64,000 bases of DNA from Streptomyces sp. NRRL S-340 (GTDB lineage: Bacteria; Actinomycetota; Actinomycetes; Streptomycetales; Streptomycetaceae), in NCBI RefSeq assembly GCF_000720185.1, contig NZ_JOIY01000002.1, positions 164,674 through 228,673 of the forward strand, given 5' to 3'. The notes beneath the pieces were generated by a model. That model worked only from the letters and a program-made list of their open reading frames with translations, had not been told where the DNA came from and made no database searches. The translations under genes were made by a program, and so were the position numbers. Of the stretch, positions 1-8,920 are shown one piece after another; the first letter of the stretch is position 1; each line of letters opens with the position of its first letter.

Positions 1-397
1 CGGCCAGCGTGCCGATGGTCACGGCGAGGGAGGGCAGCCCGAGCCGGGTCACCAGCAGGCCGTTGACCAGGCCGCACACCGCGCCGAGCACCAGGCACAG
101 CGGGATGATCGTCTCGATCGGCAGGCCCTGGTTCCACAGGGCGCCCATCACCGCGCCGGACAGACCGGCGGTGGAGGCGACCGACAGGTCGATCTCGCCG
201 GAGACGACCAGCAGGGTCATCGGCAGCGCGATCAGCGCGATCGGCAGGGTGTTGCCGATGAGGAAGGACAGGTTGAGGGCGTTGCCGAAGCCGTCGACGA
301 AGCCGAAGGAGAACAGCAGGACCACGACGAGCAGGGCGCCGACGACGGTGTCCCAGCGCACGGCACGGGTCAGTGAGGACGCGGAGAAGTCAGCCAT
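1..397 (-). CDS. rhaQ: Sugar ABC transporter permease, probable rhamnose (partial, C-terminus outside window)
   Basis: Inner-membrane permease of a carbohydrate ABC importer of the ribose/rhamnose class. Only the first 132 residues are inside the window; the gene runs off the left edge. The ATG at 397 opens a protein starting [13 protein letters not shown], followed by hydrophobic membrane segments and the family motif GEIDLSVAST near residue 68. The start overlaps the stop of the upstream permease by 8 nt, so the two are translationally coupled. Two different permeases behind one double ATPase is the RhaT-RhaP-RhaQ layout known from rhizobial rhamnose transport. The symbol rests on that layout and on the rhamnose catabolic genes next door; substrate is inferred. 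Confidence 0.85.
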   Translation of the reverse strand, partial: MADFSASSLTRAVRWDTVVGALLVVVLLFSFGFVDGFGNALNLSFLIGNTLPIALIALPMTLLVVSGEIDLSVASTAGLSGAVMGALWNQGLPIETIIPLCLVLGAVCGLVNGLLVTRLGLPSLAVTIGTLA

Positions 398-1430
398 GGC
401 GGGCGTTCCTCTTCTTCAGGGCCGAGGCCACGCGCAGCGCGACGATCCGGTCGACCGCGATGGCGAGCAGGAGCAGGATGCCGTTGATCGCGAGCACCCA
501 CACGGAGCTGACGCCGAGGGCGGGCAGCACGCTGTTGACGGAGGTCAGCAGCAGGGCGCCGAGGGCCGCGCCGTAGACGCTGCCCGATCCGCCGGTGAAG
601 ACGACGCCGCCGACCACGACCGCGCTGACGACGGTGAGTTCGTAGCCGTTGCCGGTGCCGGAGTCGACGTTGCCGAACCGGGCGAGGTACAGGGCGCCCG
701 CCAGGCCGGCGAGAGCGCCGCAGAAGGTGTAGGCGGCCAGGATCCGCCTGCGCACCGGAATGCCGGCCAGCCGTGCCGCCTCCGGGTTGGAGCCGAGCGC
801 GTACAGCTCGCGGCCGCTGCCGAAGTGCTTGAGGTAGTAGGCGGTGCCGGCCAGGAGAACCAGGGCGATCAGCGCGAGGTAGGGGACCGCCCACACACCG
901 CCCGAGCCGAAGTCGACGAAGCCGCCGGGCAGGTCGGCCGCGGTGATCTGGCGGGAGCCCACCCAGATGGAGTCGGCACCGCGGATGATGTACAGCATCC
1001 CGAGGGTGACGACGAGGGCGGGCACCTGGCCCAGGCTGACGAGCAGGCCGTTGAGCAGACCGCAGCCCACGCCGAGGAGCACCGCGAGGACGACGGCCAC
1101 CAGCGGGTTCCCGCCGCCGTGCAGGTACGTGCCGGCGGCGAACGCGGTGATGCCGAGCGTGGAGCCGACCGACAGGTCGACGTTGCGGGTGATGACGACC
1201 AGCGACTGGCCGGTGGCGACCAGCACCAGGATGGTCGCGTTGAGCAGCAGGTCCTTGATGCCCTGCTGGGAGAGGAACTCGCTGTTGCCGGCCTGGGTGA
1301 CGGCGATCATCACCAGGAAGACGGCCAGGATGGCGAGTTCGCGCATCTTGAACACGCGGTCGGCCAGGCGGGTGCCGCCGGACCTGGCCGCCTCGGCGGT
1401 GGGGGCGGGCTCGGGAGCGGTCACGGTCAC
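390..1430 (-). CDS. rhaP: Sugar ABC transporter permease, probable rhamnose
   Basis: First permease of the importer, 346 residues, within the usual 320-350 for this family. The GTG at 1430 overlaps the TGA of the ATPase gene (GTGA). The in-frame extension upstream lies inside the ATPase gene and is arginine-rich, so it was not used. After a hydrophilic N-terminus of about 35 residues come multiple membrane helices. The conserved motif [11 protein letters not shown] lies near residue 90 and a later EAARLAGI stretch is the cytoplasmic loop that contacts the ATPase. It works with the ATPase at 1427-2941 and the second permease. No sugar-binding protein gene is visible; it is expected beyond the left edge. 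Confidence 0.9.
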   Translation of the reverse strand: MTVTAPEPAPTAEAARSGGTRLADRVFKMRELAILAVFLVMIAVTQAGNSEFLSQQGIKDLLLNATILVLVATGQSLVVITRNVDLSVGSTLGITAFAAGTYLHGGGNPLVAVVLAVLLGVGCGLLNGLLVSLGQVPALVVTLGMLYIIRGADSIWVGSRQITAADLPGGFVDFGSGGVWAVPYLALIALVLLAGTAYYLKHFGSGRELYALGSNPEAARLAGIPVRRRILAAYTFCGALAGLAGALYLARFGNVDSGTGNGYELTVVSAVVVGGVVFTGGSGSVYGAALGALLLTSVNSVLPALGVSSVWVLAINGILLLLAIAVDRIVALRVASALKKRNARHG

Positions 1431-2941
1431 GCGGCCCTCCCCGTGGCTGCGGCCATCACGGTTTCCTCGGTGGCGTCGGAGCGGGGGATCTCGGCGGTCA
1501 GCCGGCCCTCGTGCATCACGAGCACGCGGTCGGCCATGCCGAGGATCTCGGGCAGGTCGGAGGAGATCATCAGCACGGCGACGCCGTCGGCGGCCAGCCG
1601 GCTCAGCAGCCGGTGCACCTCGGCCTTGGTGCCGACGTCGATGCCCCGGGTGGGTTCGTCGACGATGAGCACCTTGGGGTCGGTGGCGAGCCACTTGGCC
1701 AGCACGACCTTCTGCTGGTTGCCGCCGGAGAGGGTGGAGACGGCGTCGGCGATCCGGGCGTACTTGACCTGGAGGCGGACCGCCCAGTCCAGGGAGCGGC
1801 TGCGCTCGGCGCCGCGGTCCACCAGACCGGCCCTGGCGGTGGTGCGCAGTCCGGTCAGGCCGATGTTGCGTTCGATGGACATGTCCATCACGAGGCCCTG
1901 CGCACGCCGGTCCTCGGGGACGAGGGCGAGTCCGGCGGCCATCGCTGTGGAGGGAGCGCCGTTGGTGAGGGCGCGGCCGTCGACCTCGACCTCGCCCGCG
2001 TCCCAGCGGTCGACGCCGAACACGGCGCGGGCGACCTCGGTGCGGCCGGCGCCGACCAGTCCGGCGAGCCCGACGATCTCGCCGCGCCGCACCTCGAAGG
2101 AGATGTCGGTGAAGACGCCCTCGCGGGTGAGCCGGCGCACGCTGAGGGCGACCTCGCCCGGGGTGACGTCCTGCTTGGGGTACAGCTCGTCGAGGTCGCG
2201 GCCGACCATGCGGCGCACCAGGTCGTCCTCGCTCATGCCCGTCAGCGGTTCACTGGCGACCCAGGCGCCGTCGCGCAGGGTGGTCACCCTTCGGCAGATC
2301 TCGAAGATCTCCTCCAGGCGGTGCGAGATGAACAGGACGGCGGCGCCCTGGTCGCGCAGGGTGCGCACGACGCCGAAGAGGCGGGCGACCTCGCTGCCGG
2401 TCAGCGCGGCGGTCGGCTCGTCCATGATCAGGACGCGGGCGTCGAAGGAGAGCGCCTTGGCGATCTCGACGATCTGCTGGTCGGCGATGGACAGGCCGCG
2501 GGCGGGGCGGTCGGGGTCGAGGTCGACGCCCAGGCGGCGCATCAGGGCGGCGGTGGCCGCGCGGGTGGCCTTGTGGTCGATGCGGCCCAGCGAGCGCCGG
2601 GGCCGGCGGCCCATGAAGATGTTCTCGGCGATCGACAGGTCGGGGAAGAGGGTCGGTTCCTGGTAGATGACGGCGATGCCGGCGTCACGGGCGTCGCCGG
2701 GGCCCTGGAAGGTGACGGGCGCGCCGTCGAGCAGCACCTGGCCGGCGTCCGGCCGGTGCACCCCGGCGAGGGTCTTGATGAGGGTCGACTTGCCGGCACC
2801 GTTCTCCCCGGCGAGGGCGTGCACCTCCCCGGGGAACAGTTGCAGGGACACGTTCCTGAGTGCGCGCACCGCGCCGAAGGACTTCGAGACGTCCTTCAGC
2901 GCCAGCACCGGGGCCGGACCCGTGTGGGACGGGTGGGTCAT
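1427..2941 (-). CDS. rhaT: Sugar ABC transporter double ATP-binding protein, probable rhamnose
   Basis: Energises sugar import; 504 residues with two tandem ABC domains as in RbsA/XylG. First domain: Walker [10 protein letters not shown] at about 45-53 and Walker B with MDEPTAALT. Second domain: degenerate Walker A (GLVGAGRTE), signature LSGGNQQKV and Walker [11 protein letters not shown] degenerate second P-loop is normal for the family. It is the first gene of a leftward operon with rhaP and rhaQ. Upstream on the minus strand are a promoter (TTGACG, 18 nt, TAACGT) and a LacI-type palindrome at 2986-2997. The symbol follows rhizobial usage; E. coli rhaT is a different transporter. Rhamnose specificity is inferred from the divergent rhaI gene. 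Confidence 0.9.
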   Translation of the reverse strand: MTHPSHTGPAPVLALKDVSKSFGAVRALRNVSLQLFPGEVHALAGENGAGKSTLIKTLAGVHRPDAGQVLLDGAPVTFQGPGDARDAGIAVIYQEPTLFPDLSIAENIFMGRRPRRSLGRIDHKATRAATAALMRRLGVDLDPDRPARGLSIADQQIVEIAKALSFDARVLIMDEPTAALTGSEVARLFGVVRTLRDQGAAVLFISHRLEEIFEICRRVTTLRDGAWVASEPLTGMSEDDLVRRMVGRDLDELYPKQDVTPGEVALSVRRLTREGVFTDISFEVRRGEIVGLAGLVGAGRTEVARAVFGVDRWDAGEVEVDGRALTNGAPSTAMAAGLALVPEDRRAQGLVMDMSIERNIGLTGLRTTARAGLVDRGAERSRSLDWAVRLQVKYARIADAVSTLSGGNQQKVVLAKWLATDPKVLIVDEPTRGIDVGTKAEVHRLLSRLAADGVAVLMISSDLPEILGMADRVLVMHEGRLTAEIPRSDATEETVMAAATGRAA

Positions 2942-2985
2942 TGGGGGCTCCTCGACGGCGCGGGCCGAAGAGCCGCATCACGCCG

Positions 2986-2997
2986 TGAAAGGTTTCA
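2986..2997. promoter_or_regulatory. LacI-type operator, transporter side
   Basis: TGAAAGGTTTCA, a 12-bp dyad with 5-bp arms. It lies just downstream of the leftward promoter and 45 bp before the transporter start. A sister site is at 3152-3163. The TGAAA/TTTCA half-sites fit LacI-family operators. The regulator gene itself is not in the window. Confidence 0.65.
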
Positions 2998-3011
2998 ACT
3001 GGGTTGCCGGG

Positions 3012-3041
3012 ACGTTAGGCATGTAGCCCACGTCACGTCAA
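3012..3041 (-). promoter_or_regulatory. Predicted leftward promoter of the transporter operon
   Basis: Minus strand: -35 TTGACG (3041-3036), 18-nt spacer, -10 TAACGT (3017-3012). The expected start near 3005 places the palindrome at 2986-2997 in the first transcribed bases. Confidence 0.55.
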
Positions 3042-3115
3042 TGGGTAGGGGTCGAAAATCTCCCGACGCCTGAAGGTCACGGCAGCATCACGGTCAACGG
3101 CCCGCGCGGGGAGGG

Positions 3116-3144
3116 TTGACACCTCCGCCGGAGGCCCCTAGCTT
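3116..3144 (+). promoter_or_regulatory. Predicted rightward promoter of rhaI
   Basis: A perfect -35 TTGACA (3116-3121), 17-nt spacer and -10 TAGCTT (3139-3144), unusually consensus-like for this genome. The predicted transcription start near 3151 abuts the operator at 3152-3163. Confidence 0.65.
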
Positions 3145-3151
3145 CCCGTTC

Positions 3152-3163
3152 TGAATCGTTTCA
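3152..3163. promoter_or_regulatory. LacI-type operator, rhaI side
   Basis: TGAATCGTTTCA, a dyad with central CG typical of LacI-family sites. It covers the predicted +1 region of the rhaI promoter, a position that fits repression by roadblock or by blocking open-complex formation. Confidence 0.7.
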
Positions 3164-3213
3164 CACGGAAGTCGTCCAGGAGACTTTCCGACCGACGTCA
3201 CAGGAGCCCTGAA

Positions 3214-4374
3214 GTGACCGAGCTCGCCGCGGTGAAGGCCGCGCTCAAGACCCAGGCCGTCGAGACACCGTCGTGGGCGTACGGGAACTCGGGGACGCGC
3301 TTCAAGGTGTTCGCCCAAGCCGGCGTGCCGCGCGACCCGTTCGAGAAACTCGACGACGCGGCAAAGGTGCACGAGTTCACCGGCGTCGCCCCGTCCGTGG
3401 CCCTGCACATCCCCTGGGACCGGGTCGAGGACTACGCGGCGCTCGCCGCGCACGCCGAGCAGCGCGGTGTGCGGCTGGGCGCGGTGAACTCCAACACCTT
3501 CCAGGACGACGACTACCGGCTGGGCAGCATCTGCCACCCGGACGCGGCGGTGCGCCGCAAGGCCGTCGGCCACCTGCTGGAGTGCGTCGGCATCATGGAC
3601 GCGACCGGGTCGCGCGACCTCAAGCTGTGGTTCGCCGACGGCACCAACTACCCGGGCCAGGACGACATCCGCGGCCGGCAGGACCGGCTCGCCGAGGGAC
3701 TCGCCGAGGTCTACGAACGGCTCGGCGAGGACCAGCGGATGCTGCTGGAGTACAAGCTCTTCGAGCCCGCCTTCTACAGCACCGACGTCCCTGACTGGGG
3801 CACCGCCTACGCCCACTGCCTCAAGCTCGGGCCCAGGGCTCAGGTCGTCGTCGACACCGGGCACCACGCGCCGGGCACCAACATCGAGTTCATCGTGGCG
3901 ACGCTGCTGCGCGAGGGCAGGCTCGGCGGGTTCGACTTCAACTCGCGCTTCTACGCCGACGACGACCTCATGGCCGGCGCCGCCGACCCCTTCCAGCTCT
4001 TTCGGATCATGTACGAGGTCGTCCGCGGCGGCGGGCTGGTGCCCGGGGTCGCCTTCATGCTCGACCAGTGCCACAACATCGAGGCGAAGATCCCGGCGAT
4101 CATCCGGTCCGTGATGAACGTCCAGGAGGCCACGGCGAAGGCGCTCCTGGTCGACCGTGCGGCCCTGTCCGCCGCCCAGGCCGCGGGGGACGTGCTGGAG
4201 GCCAACGCCGTCCTCATGGACGCGTACAACACCGATGTGCGGCCCCTGCTCCGTGACGTGCGCGAGGAGATGGGACTGGATCCCGAGCCGCTGGACGCCT
4301 ACCGGCGGTCCGGATGGGCGGAGAAGATCGCCGCCGAACGGGTGGGCGGGCAGCAGGCGGGGTGGGGTGCGTGA
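3214..4374 (+). CDS. rhaI: L-rhamnose isomerase
   Basis: Cytoplasmic TIM-barrel isomerase converting L-rhamnose to L-rhamnulose, 386 residues, the RhaI type known from Pseudomonas stutzeri and actinobacteria rather than E. coli RhaA. GTG start at 3214 with AGGAG at 3202-3206. Likely metal-binding positions are the Glu in LLEYKLFEP (about 181), the Asp/His pair in VVDTGHHAP (about 215) and the Asp cluster in GFDFNSRFYADDDL (about 244-256). First gene of the rightward rhamnose operon, behind a promoter with a LacI-type operator. Identity is firm because the aldolase and kinase of the same pathway follow immediately. Confidence 0.93.
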   Translation: MTELAAVKAALKTQAVETPSWAYGNSGTRFKVFAQAGVPRDPFEKLDDAAKVHEFTGVAPSVALHIPWDRVEDYAALAAHAEQRGVRLGAVNSNTFQDDDYRLGSICHPDAAVRRKAVGHLLECVGIMDATGSRDLKLWFADGTNYPGQDDIRGRQDRLAEGLAEVYERLGEDQRMLLEYKLFEPAFYSTDVPDWGTAYAHCLKLGPRAQVVVDTGHHAPGTNIEFIVATLLREGRLGGFDFNSRFYADDDLMAGAADPFQLFRIMYEVVRGGGLVPGVAFMLDQCHNIEAKIPAIIRSVMNVQEATAKALLVDRAALSAAQAAGDVLEANAVLMDAYNTDVRPLLRDVREEMGLDPEPLDAYRRSGWAEKIAAERVGGQQAGWGA

Positions 4375-4455
4375 GCACTGCCGTGCGGGCCGGGTCGCGG
4401 TGCGGCGGGCGCCGGGTTCCGGCCGGCTGCCGGGCGCGGGTCGCTCGTGGCTGAC

Positions 4456-4487
4456 CGCGCAGTCCCCCGCGCCCCTTTCCGGGGCGC
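4456..4487. repeat. Intergenic hairpin element between rhaI and rhaD
   Basis: A short element containing GCGCCCC (4469-4475), loop TTTCC, GGGGCGC (4481-4487). It resembles a small GC-rich element I recall as dispersed between genes in Streptomyces genomes. It sits just before the rhaD ribosome binding site and could attenuate transcription or stabilise mRNA ends. Genome copy number was not checked. Confidence 0.45.
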
Positions 4488-4518
4488 TTCACTCCCCCCG
4501 TTCGAAAGGACCGATGAC

Positions 4519-6558
4519 ATGGCAGTCCACCCCGAAGCCGCCGCCCTCCTCGACCGTTCCCACCGGCTGGGCGCCGATCCCCGCAACACCAACTACGCCG
4601 GCGGCAACGCGTCCGCGAAGGGCACCGCCACCGACCCGGTGACCGGGGGTGACGTGGAGCTGATGTGGGTGAAGGGGTCCGGCGGTGACCTCGGCACCCT
4701 CACCGAGGGCGGGCTCGCCGTGCTCCGGCTGGACCGGCTGCGGGCGCTCACCGGCGTCTACCCGGGCGTCGAGCGCGAGGACGAGATGGTCGCCGCGTTC
4801 GACTACTGCCTGCACGGCAAGGGCGGCGCCGCCCCCTCCATCGACACCGCGATGCACGCACTGGTCGACGCGCCGCACGTGGACCACCTGCATCCCGACT
4901 CCGGCATCGCGCTGGCCTGCGCCGCCGACGGGGAGGAACTGACCGCCGAGTGCTTCGGCGACCGCGTGGTGTGGGTGCCCTGGCGGCGGCCCGGGTTCCA
5001 GCTGGGACTGGACATCGCCGCCGTCAGGGCGGCCAACCCGCAGGCCGTCGGCTGCATCCTCGGCGGGCACGGCATCACCGCCTGGGGCGACACCTCCGAG
5101 GAGTGCGAGCGGAACTCCCTGTACATCATCCGCACCGCCCAGGCCTTCCTGGACGAGCGCGGCCGGCCCGAGCCGTTCGGGCCGGTGACCGCGGGCCACC
5201 AGGCGCTGCCGCGGGCGGAGCGCCACGAACGCGCCGCCGCCCTCGCACCGCACGTGCGCGCCCTCGCCTCGCAGGACCGGCCGCAGGTCGGGCACTTCAC
5301 CGACTGCGACGCCGTACTCGACTTCCTCGCCCGCGCCGAGCACCCCAGGCTCGCCGCGCTCGGCACCTCCTGCCCGGACCACTTCCTGCGCACCAAGGTG
5401 CGTCCGCTGGTCCTCGACCTGCCCGCCACCGCCCCCCTCGACGAGGCGGTCGCCCGGCTGACGCAACTGCACACCGCCTACCGGGAGGAGTACGCCGCCT
5501 ACTACGAGCGCCACGCCGGACCCGGCTCCCCCGCCATGCGCGGCGCCGACCCGGCGATCGTCCTGGTCCCGGGCGTAGGCATGTTCTCCTTCGGCAAGGA
5601 CAAGCAGACCGCCCGCGTGGCCGGCGAGTTCTACGTCAACGCGATCAACGTGATGCGCGGTGCCGAGGCCGTCTCCGCCTACGCCCCGATCGAGGAAGCG
5701 GAGAAGTTCCGCATCGAGTACTGGGCGCTGGAGGAGGCCAAGCTCCGGCGGATGCCGCAGCCGAAGGCCCTGGCCGCCCGCGTCGCGTTCGTCACCGGCG
5801 CGGGCAGCGGGATCGGCCGGGCCGTCGCCCACCGGCTCGCCGCCGAGGGCGCCTGCGTCGTCGTCGCCGACCTGAACGCCGAGAACGCCGCCACCGTCGC
5901 CGGGGAGCTGGGCGGCGACGACAGGGCCGTCGCGGTCACCGTCGACGTCACCGACGAGGCACAGATCACCGCCGCCTTCCGGGCCGCCGTCCTCGCCTTC
6001 GGCGGTGTCGACCTCGTGGTCAACAACGCCGGCATCTCGGTCTCCAAGCCGCTGCTGGAGACCTCCGCCGCGGACTGGGACCTCCAGCACGACATCATGG
6101 CGCGCGGCTCCTTCCTCGTCTCCCGCGAGGCGGCCCGGGTGATGATCGCGCAGCGGCTGGGCGGCGACATCGTCTACATCGCCTCCAAGAACGCGGTCTT
6201 CGCCGGGCCCAACAACATCGCCTACTCCGCCACCAAGGCCGACCAGGCCCACCAGGTCCGTCTGCTCGCCGCCGAACTGGGCGAGCACGGCATCCGCGTC
6301 AACGGGGTCAACCCCGACGGCGTCGTCCGCGGCTCCGGCATCTTCGCGGGCGGCTGGGGCGCCCGGCGCGCCGCCGTCTACGGAGTCCCGGAGGACAGGC
6401 TCGGCGAGTTCTACGCCCAGCGCACCCTGCTCAAGCGCGAGGTGCTGCCCGAGCACGTGGCGAACGCGGTCTTCGCGCTGACCGGCGGCGAACTCACCCA
6501 CACCACCGGGCTGCACGTCCCGGTCGACGCCGGCGTAGCCGCCGCCTTCCTGCGGTGA
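4519..6558 (+). CDS. rhaD: Bifunctional rhamnulose-1-phosphate aldolase / L-lactaldehyde dehydrogenase
   Basis: Splits rhamnulose-1-phosphate into dihydroxyacetone phosphate and L-lactaldehyde, then oxidises the aldehyde to lactate. The 679 residues form a class II aldolase/adducin domain (about 1-390) with metal-binding HVDHLHPDS near 125, and a short-chain dehydrogenase domain (about 420-679) with GAGSGIG near 433 and catalytic YSATK near 572. ATG 4519 was chosen because AAAGGA sits 8 nt upstream; the longer frame adds 24 residues without a good site. Also called RhaE/RhaEW in other genomes. The stop overlaps the rhaB start. An aldolase fused to a dehydrogenase is the standard form in actinobacteria and Bacillus. 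Confidence 0.92.
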   Translation: MAVHPEAAALLDRSHRLGADPRNTNYAGGNASAKGTATDPVTGGDVELMWVKGSGGDLGTLTEGGLAVLRLDRLRALTGVYPGVEREDEMVAAFDYCLHGKGGAAPSIDTAMHALVDAPHVDHLHPDSGIALACAADGEELTAECFGDRVVWVPWRRPGFQLGLDIAAVRAANPQAVGCILGGHGITAWGDTSEECERNSLYIIRTAQAFLDERGRPEPFGPVTAGHQALPRAERHERAAALAPHVRALASQDRPQVGHFTDCDAVLDFLARAEHPRLAALGTSCPDHFLRTKVRPLVLDLPATAPLDEAVARLTQLHTAYREEYAAYYERHAGPGSPAMRGADPAIVLVPGVGMFSFGKDKQTARVAGEFYVNAINVMRGAEAVSAYAPIEEAEKFRIEYWALEEAKLRRMPQPKALAARVAFVTGAGSGIGRAVAHRLAAEGACVVVADLNAENAATVAGELGGDDRAVAVTVDVTDEAQITAAFRAAVLAFGGVDLVVNNAGISVSKPLLETSAADWDLQHDIMARGSFLVSREAARVMIAQRLGGDIVYIASKNAVFAGPNNIAYSATKADQAHQVRLLAAELGEHGIRVNGVNPDGVVRGSGIFAGGWGARRAAVYGVPEDRLGEFYAQRTLLKREVLPEHVANAVFALTGGELTHTTGLHVPVDAGVAAAFLR

Positions 6559-8006
6559 GCACGGACACGCGGACGTACGCCGCGGTCGACCTCGGCGCGT
6601 CCAGCGGGCGCGTCATGCTCGGCCGCGTCGGCCCGGACATGCTGGAGCTGACCGAGGCGCACCGGTTCCCCAACCGGCCGGTGCGGCTGCCCGAAGGCCT
6701 GCACTGGGACGTGCTCGGCCTGTACGCGGGCGTGCTGGACGGGCTGCGGGCGGCCGGCGCGGTGGATTCCGTCGGCATCGACAGCTGGGCCGTGGACTAC
6801 GGGCTGCTGGACGCCGACGGCGCGCTGCTCGGCAATCCGGTGCACTACCGCGACGCGCGCACCGAGGGTGTCGCGCGGAGGGTGTGGGAGACGCTGCCGG
6901 CCGCCGAGCTGTACGCGGCGACCGGGATCCAGTACGCCCCGTTCAACACCGTCTACCAGTTGGCGGCGGCCCGTTCGAGCGCGCGAGCGGCGGCGGCCCG
7001 GCGGCTGCTGCTCGTCCCCGACCTGCTGACGTACTGGCTGACGGGTGAGGAGGGCACCGAGCTGACCAACGCCTCCACCACGCAGCTCGTCGACCCGCGC
7101 ACCCGGCGGTGGTCGCACGAGGTCGCCGGCCGGCTCGGCATCGACCTGGGCCTGTTCGCGCCGTTGCGCCTGCCGGGCGATCCGGCGGGGCTGCTGCGGC
7201 CCGGGGTGCTGGAGGAGACCGGGCTCACCGGCCCGGTGCCGGTCACCACGGTCGCCTCGCACGACACGGCGTCGGCGGTGGCCGCGGTGCCCGCCACCGG
7301 CGAACGGTTCGCGTACATCTGCACGGGAACCTGGTCGCTGGCGGGTCTGGAGCTGGACGCGCCGGTCCTCACCGAGGAGAGCCGCGCCGCGAACTTCACC
7401 AACGAACTCGGGCTCGACGGCACCGTCCGCTATCTGCGCAACATCATGGGCCTGTGGCTGCTCCAGGAGTGCGTGCGGGCCTGGGGCGAGCCGGATCTGG
7501 GCGGGCTGCTGCGGCAGGCGGCGGGCGTGCCCGGGCTGCGGTCGGTGGTGGACGCGGGGGACGCGGCGTTCCTGGCGCCCGGGCGGATGCCGGAGCGGAT
7601 CGCCGAGGCGTGCCGGGCGTCGGGGCAGCCGGTGCCCGGCACGCCCGCCGAGACCACCCGGTGCATCCTCGACTCCCTCGCGCTCGCCCACCGCGGGGCG
7701 GTCGAGCAGGCGCAGCGCCTGGCCGGCCGTGCCGTCGACGTGGTGCACATCGTCGGCGGCGGCACCCGCAACGCGCTGCTGTGCCAGCTGACCGCCGACG
7801 CGTGCGGGCTGCCGGTGGTGGCCGGGCCCACCGAAGCCGCCGCCTTCGGCAACGTGCTGGTGCAGGCCCGGGCGCACGGGCTCGTCGGTGACCGGGCGGG
7901 GATGCGGCGCCTGCTGGCCCGCACCCGGTCGCTGACGCGGTACGAGCCGCGCGGCGACGCGGCGGCGTGGCGGGCGGCCGGGGCCCGGCTCGGCACCGCA
8001 CCGTGA
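6555..8006 (+). CDS. rhaB: L-rhamnulokinase
   Basis: FGGY-family kinase phosphorylating L-rhamnulose at C1 before aldolase cleavage; 483 residues, typical. GTG at 6555 overlaps the TGA of rhaD (GTGA), which decides the start. N-terminal ATPase lobe motif AVDLGASSGRVML at about 9-21, substrate-region VDSVGIDSWAVDYGLL near 68-83, and C-terminal nucleotide-site motif VVHIVGGGTRN near 395. Although third in the operon it acts second in the pathway. A 158-nt gap separates it from lutA. Confidence 0.93.
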   Translation: MSTDTRTYAAVDLGASSGRVMLGRVGPDMLELTEAHRFPNRPVRLPEGLHWDVLGLYAGVLDGLRAAGAVDSVGIDSWAVDYGLLDADGALLGNPVHYRDARTEGVARRVWETLPAAELYAATGIQYAPFNTVYQLAAARSSARAAAARRLLLVPDLLTYWLTGEEGTELTNASTTQLVDPRTRRWSHEVAGRLGIDLGLFAPLRLPGDPAGLLRPGVLEETGLTGPVPVTTVASHDTASAVAAVPATGERFAYICTGTWSLAGLELDAPVLTEESRAANFTNELGLDGTVRYLRNIMGLWLLQECVRAWGEPDLGGLLRQAAGVPGLRSVVDAGDAAFLAPGRMPERIAEACRASGQPVPGTPAETTRCILDSLALAHRGAVEQAQRLAGRAVDVVHIVGGGTRNALLCQLTADACGLPVVAGPTEAAAFGNVLVQARAHGLVGDRAGMRRLLARTRSLTRYEPRGDAAAWRAAGARLGTAP

Positions 8007-8164
8007 GGTCACCCGGCCAGGGCCGGGCCGGGAGCGGGGCAGCCCGCCGCGCCGCCGGGAGCGGGGCGCCCGCACCGCCACGCCCGGAGCGGTCCCGGGT
8101 CTCCCGCCCCGCTGCCCGCCTGACTACGCTTCACCCGTCCGATGACCGACGACAAGGAGCCGCG

Positions 8165-8920
8165 ATGCGTGTCGCCCTGTTCCTGACCTGCGTCAATGAC
8201 ACGCTCTATCCGGACACCGGCCGCGCGGTGGTGAAACTGCTGACCAGACTGGGCGTCCGGGTGGACTTCCCGCTGGGGCAGACGTGTTGCGGGCAGGCCC
8301 ACTACAACACCGGGTACCGGCACGAGGCGGAGCCGCTGGCCCGGCAGTTCTCCGATGTCTTCCGGGACTACGACGCGATCGTCACACCGTCCGGGTCCTG
8401 CGGGGCGATGGTGCGCGAGCTGTATCCGCGCATGGGCGAACGGGCGCGGGCGGAGGGGCGGGGGGACTCGCTGGCCCGGGCGCTGGCACCCGTGGTGCCC
8501 AAGACGTACGAGCTGACCGAGTTCCTGGTCGACGTGCTGGGCGTGACGGACGTGGGGGCGTACTACCCGCACACGGTCACCTACCACCCGACCTGCCACG
8601 GGCTGCGCGCGCTGGGTCTGGGTGACCGTCCCCGGCGGCTGCTGGAGGCCGTGAAGGGGCTGGAGCTGGTGGAGCTGCCCGGTGCCGAGGAGTGCTGCGG
8701 CTTCGGCGGCACCTTCGCGGTGAAGAACTCCGACGTCTCCGCGGCGATGGGCGCCGACAAGGTGCGCGGCGCCGAGTCGACCGGCGCCGAGGTGCTGTGC
8801 GCGGCCGACAACTCCTGTCTGATGCACATCGGCGGGACGATGACCCGGCTGCGCAGCCGGATGCGGCCGGTGCACATCGCGGAGATCCTGGCGAGCACGG
8901 AAGAGGAGCCCCTGGCATGA
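8165..8920 (+). CDS. lutA: Lactate utilisation protein A, cysteine-rich Fe-S subunit
   Basis: One of three subunits of the LutABC L-lactate oxidation complex (lactate to pyruvate), replacing flavin lactate dehydrogenase. 251 residues with two CCG domains: QTCCGQAHYN near residue 40 and EECCGFGGTF near 179, the cysteines that ligate Fe-S clusters. ATG 8165 has AAGGAG at 8154-8159. The 158-nt leader has a -10-like TACGCT at 8125-8130 without a clear -35, so separate transcription from rhaB is possible. Overlaps lutB by ATGA. Placement after the rhamnose operon makes sense because rhamnose breakdown yields lactate. Confidence 0.92.
   Translation: MRVALFLTCVNDTLYPDTGRAVVKLLTRLGVRVDFPLGQTCCGQAHYNTGYRHEAEPLARQFSDVFRDYDAIVTPSGSCGAMVRELYPRMGERARAEGRGDSLARALAPVVPKTYELTEFLVDVLGVTDVGAYYPHTVTYHPTCHGLRALGLGDRPRRLLEAVKGLELVELPGAEECCGFGGTFAVKNSDVSAAMGADKVRGAESTGAEVLCAADNSCLMHIGGTMTRLRSRMRPVHIAEILASTEEEPLA

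Noticed and set aside
4489..6516. Minus-strand 675-codon open frame opposite rhaD
   Set aside because: Shadow of the aldolase/dehydrogenase gene; Gly/Val/Asp-rich without motifs.
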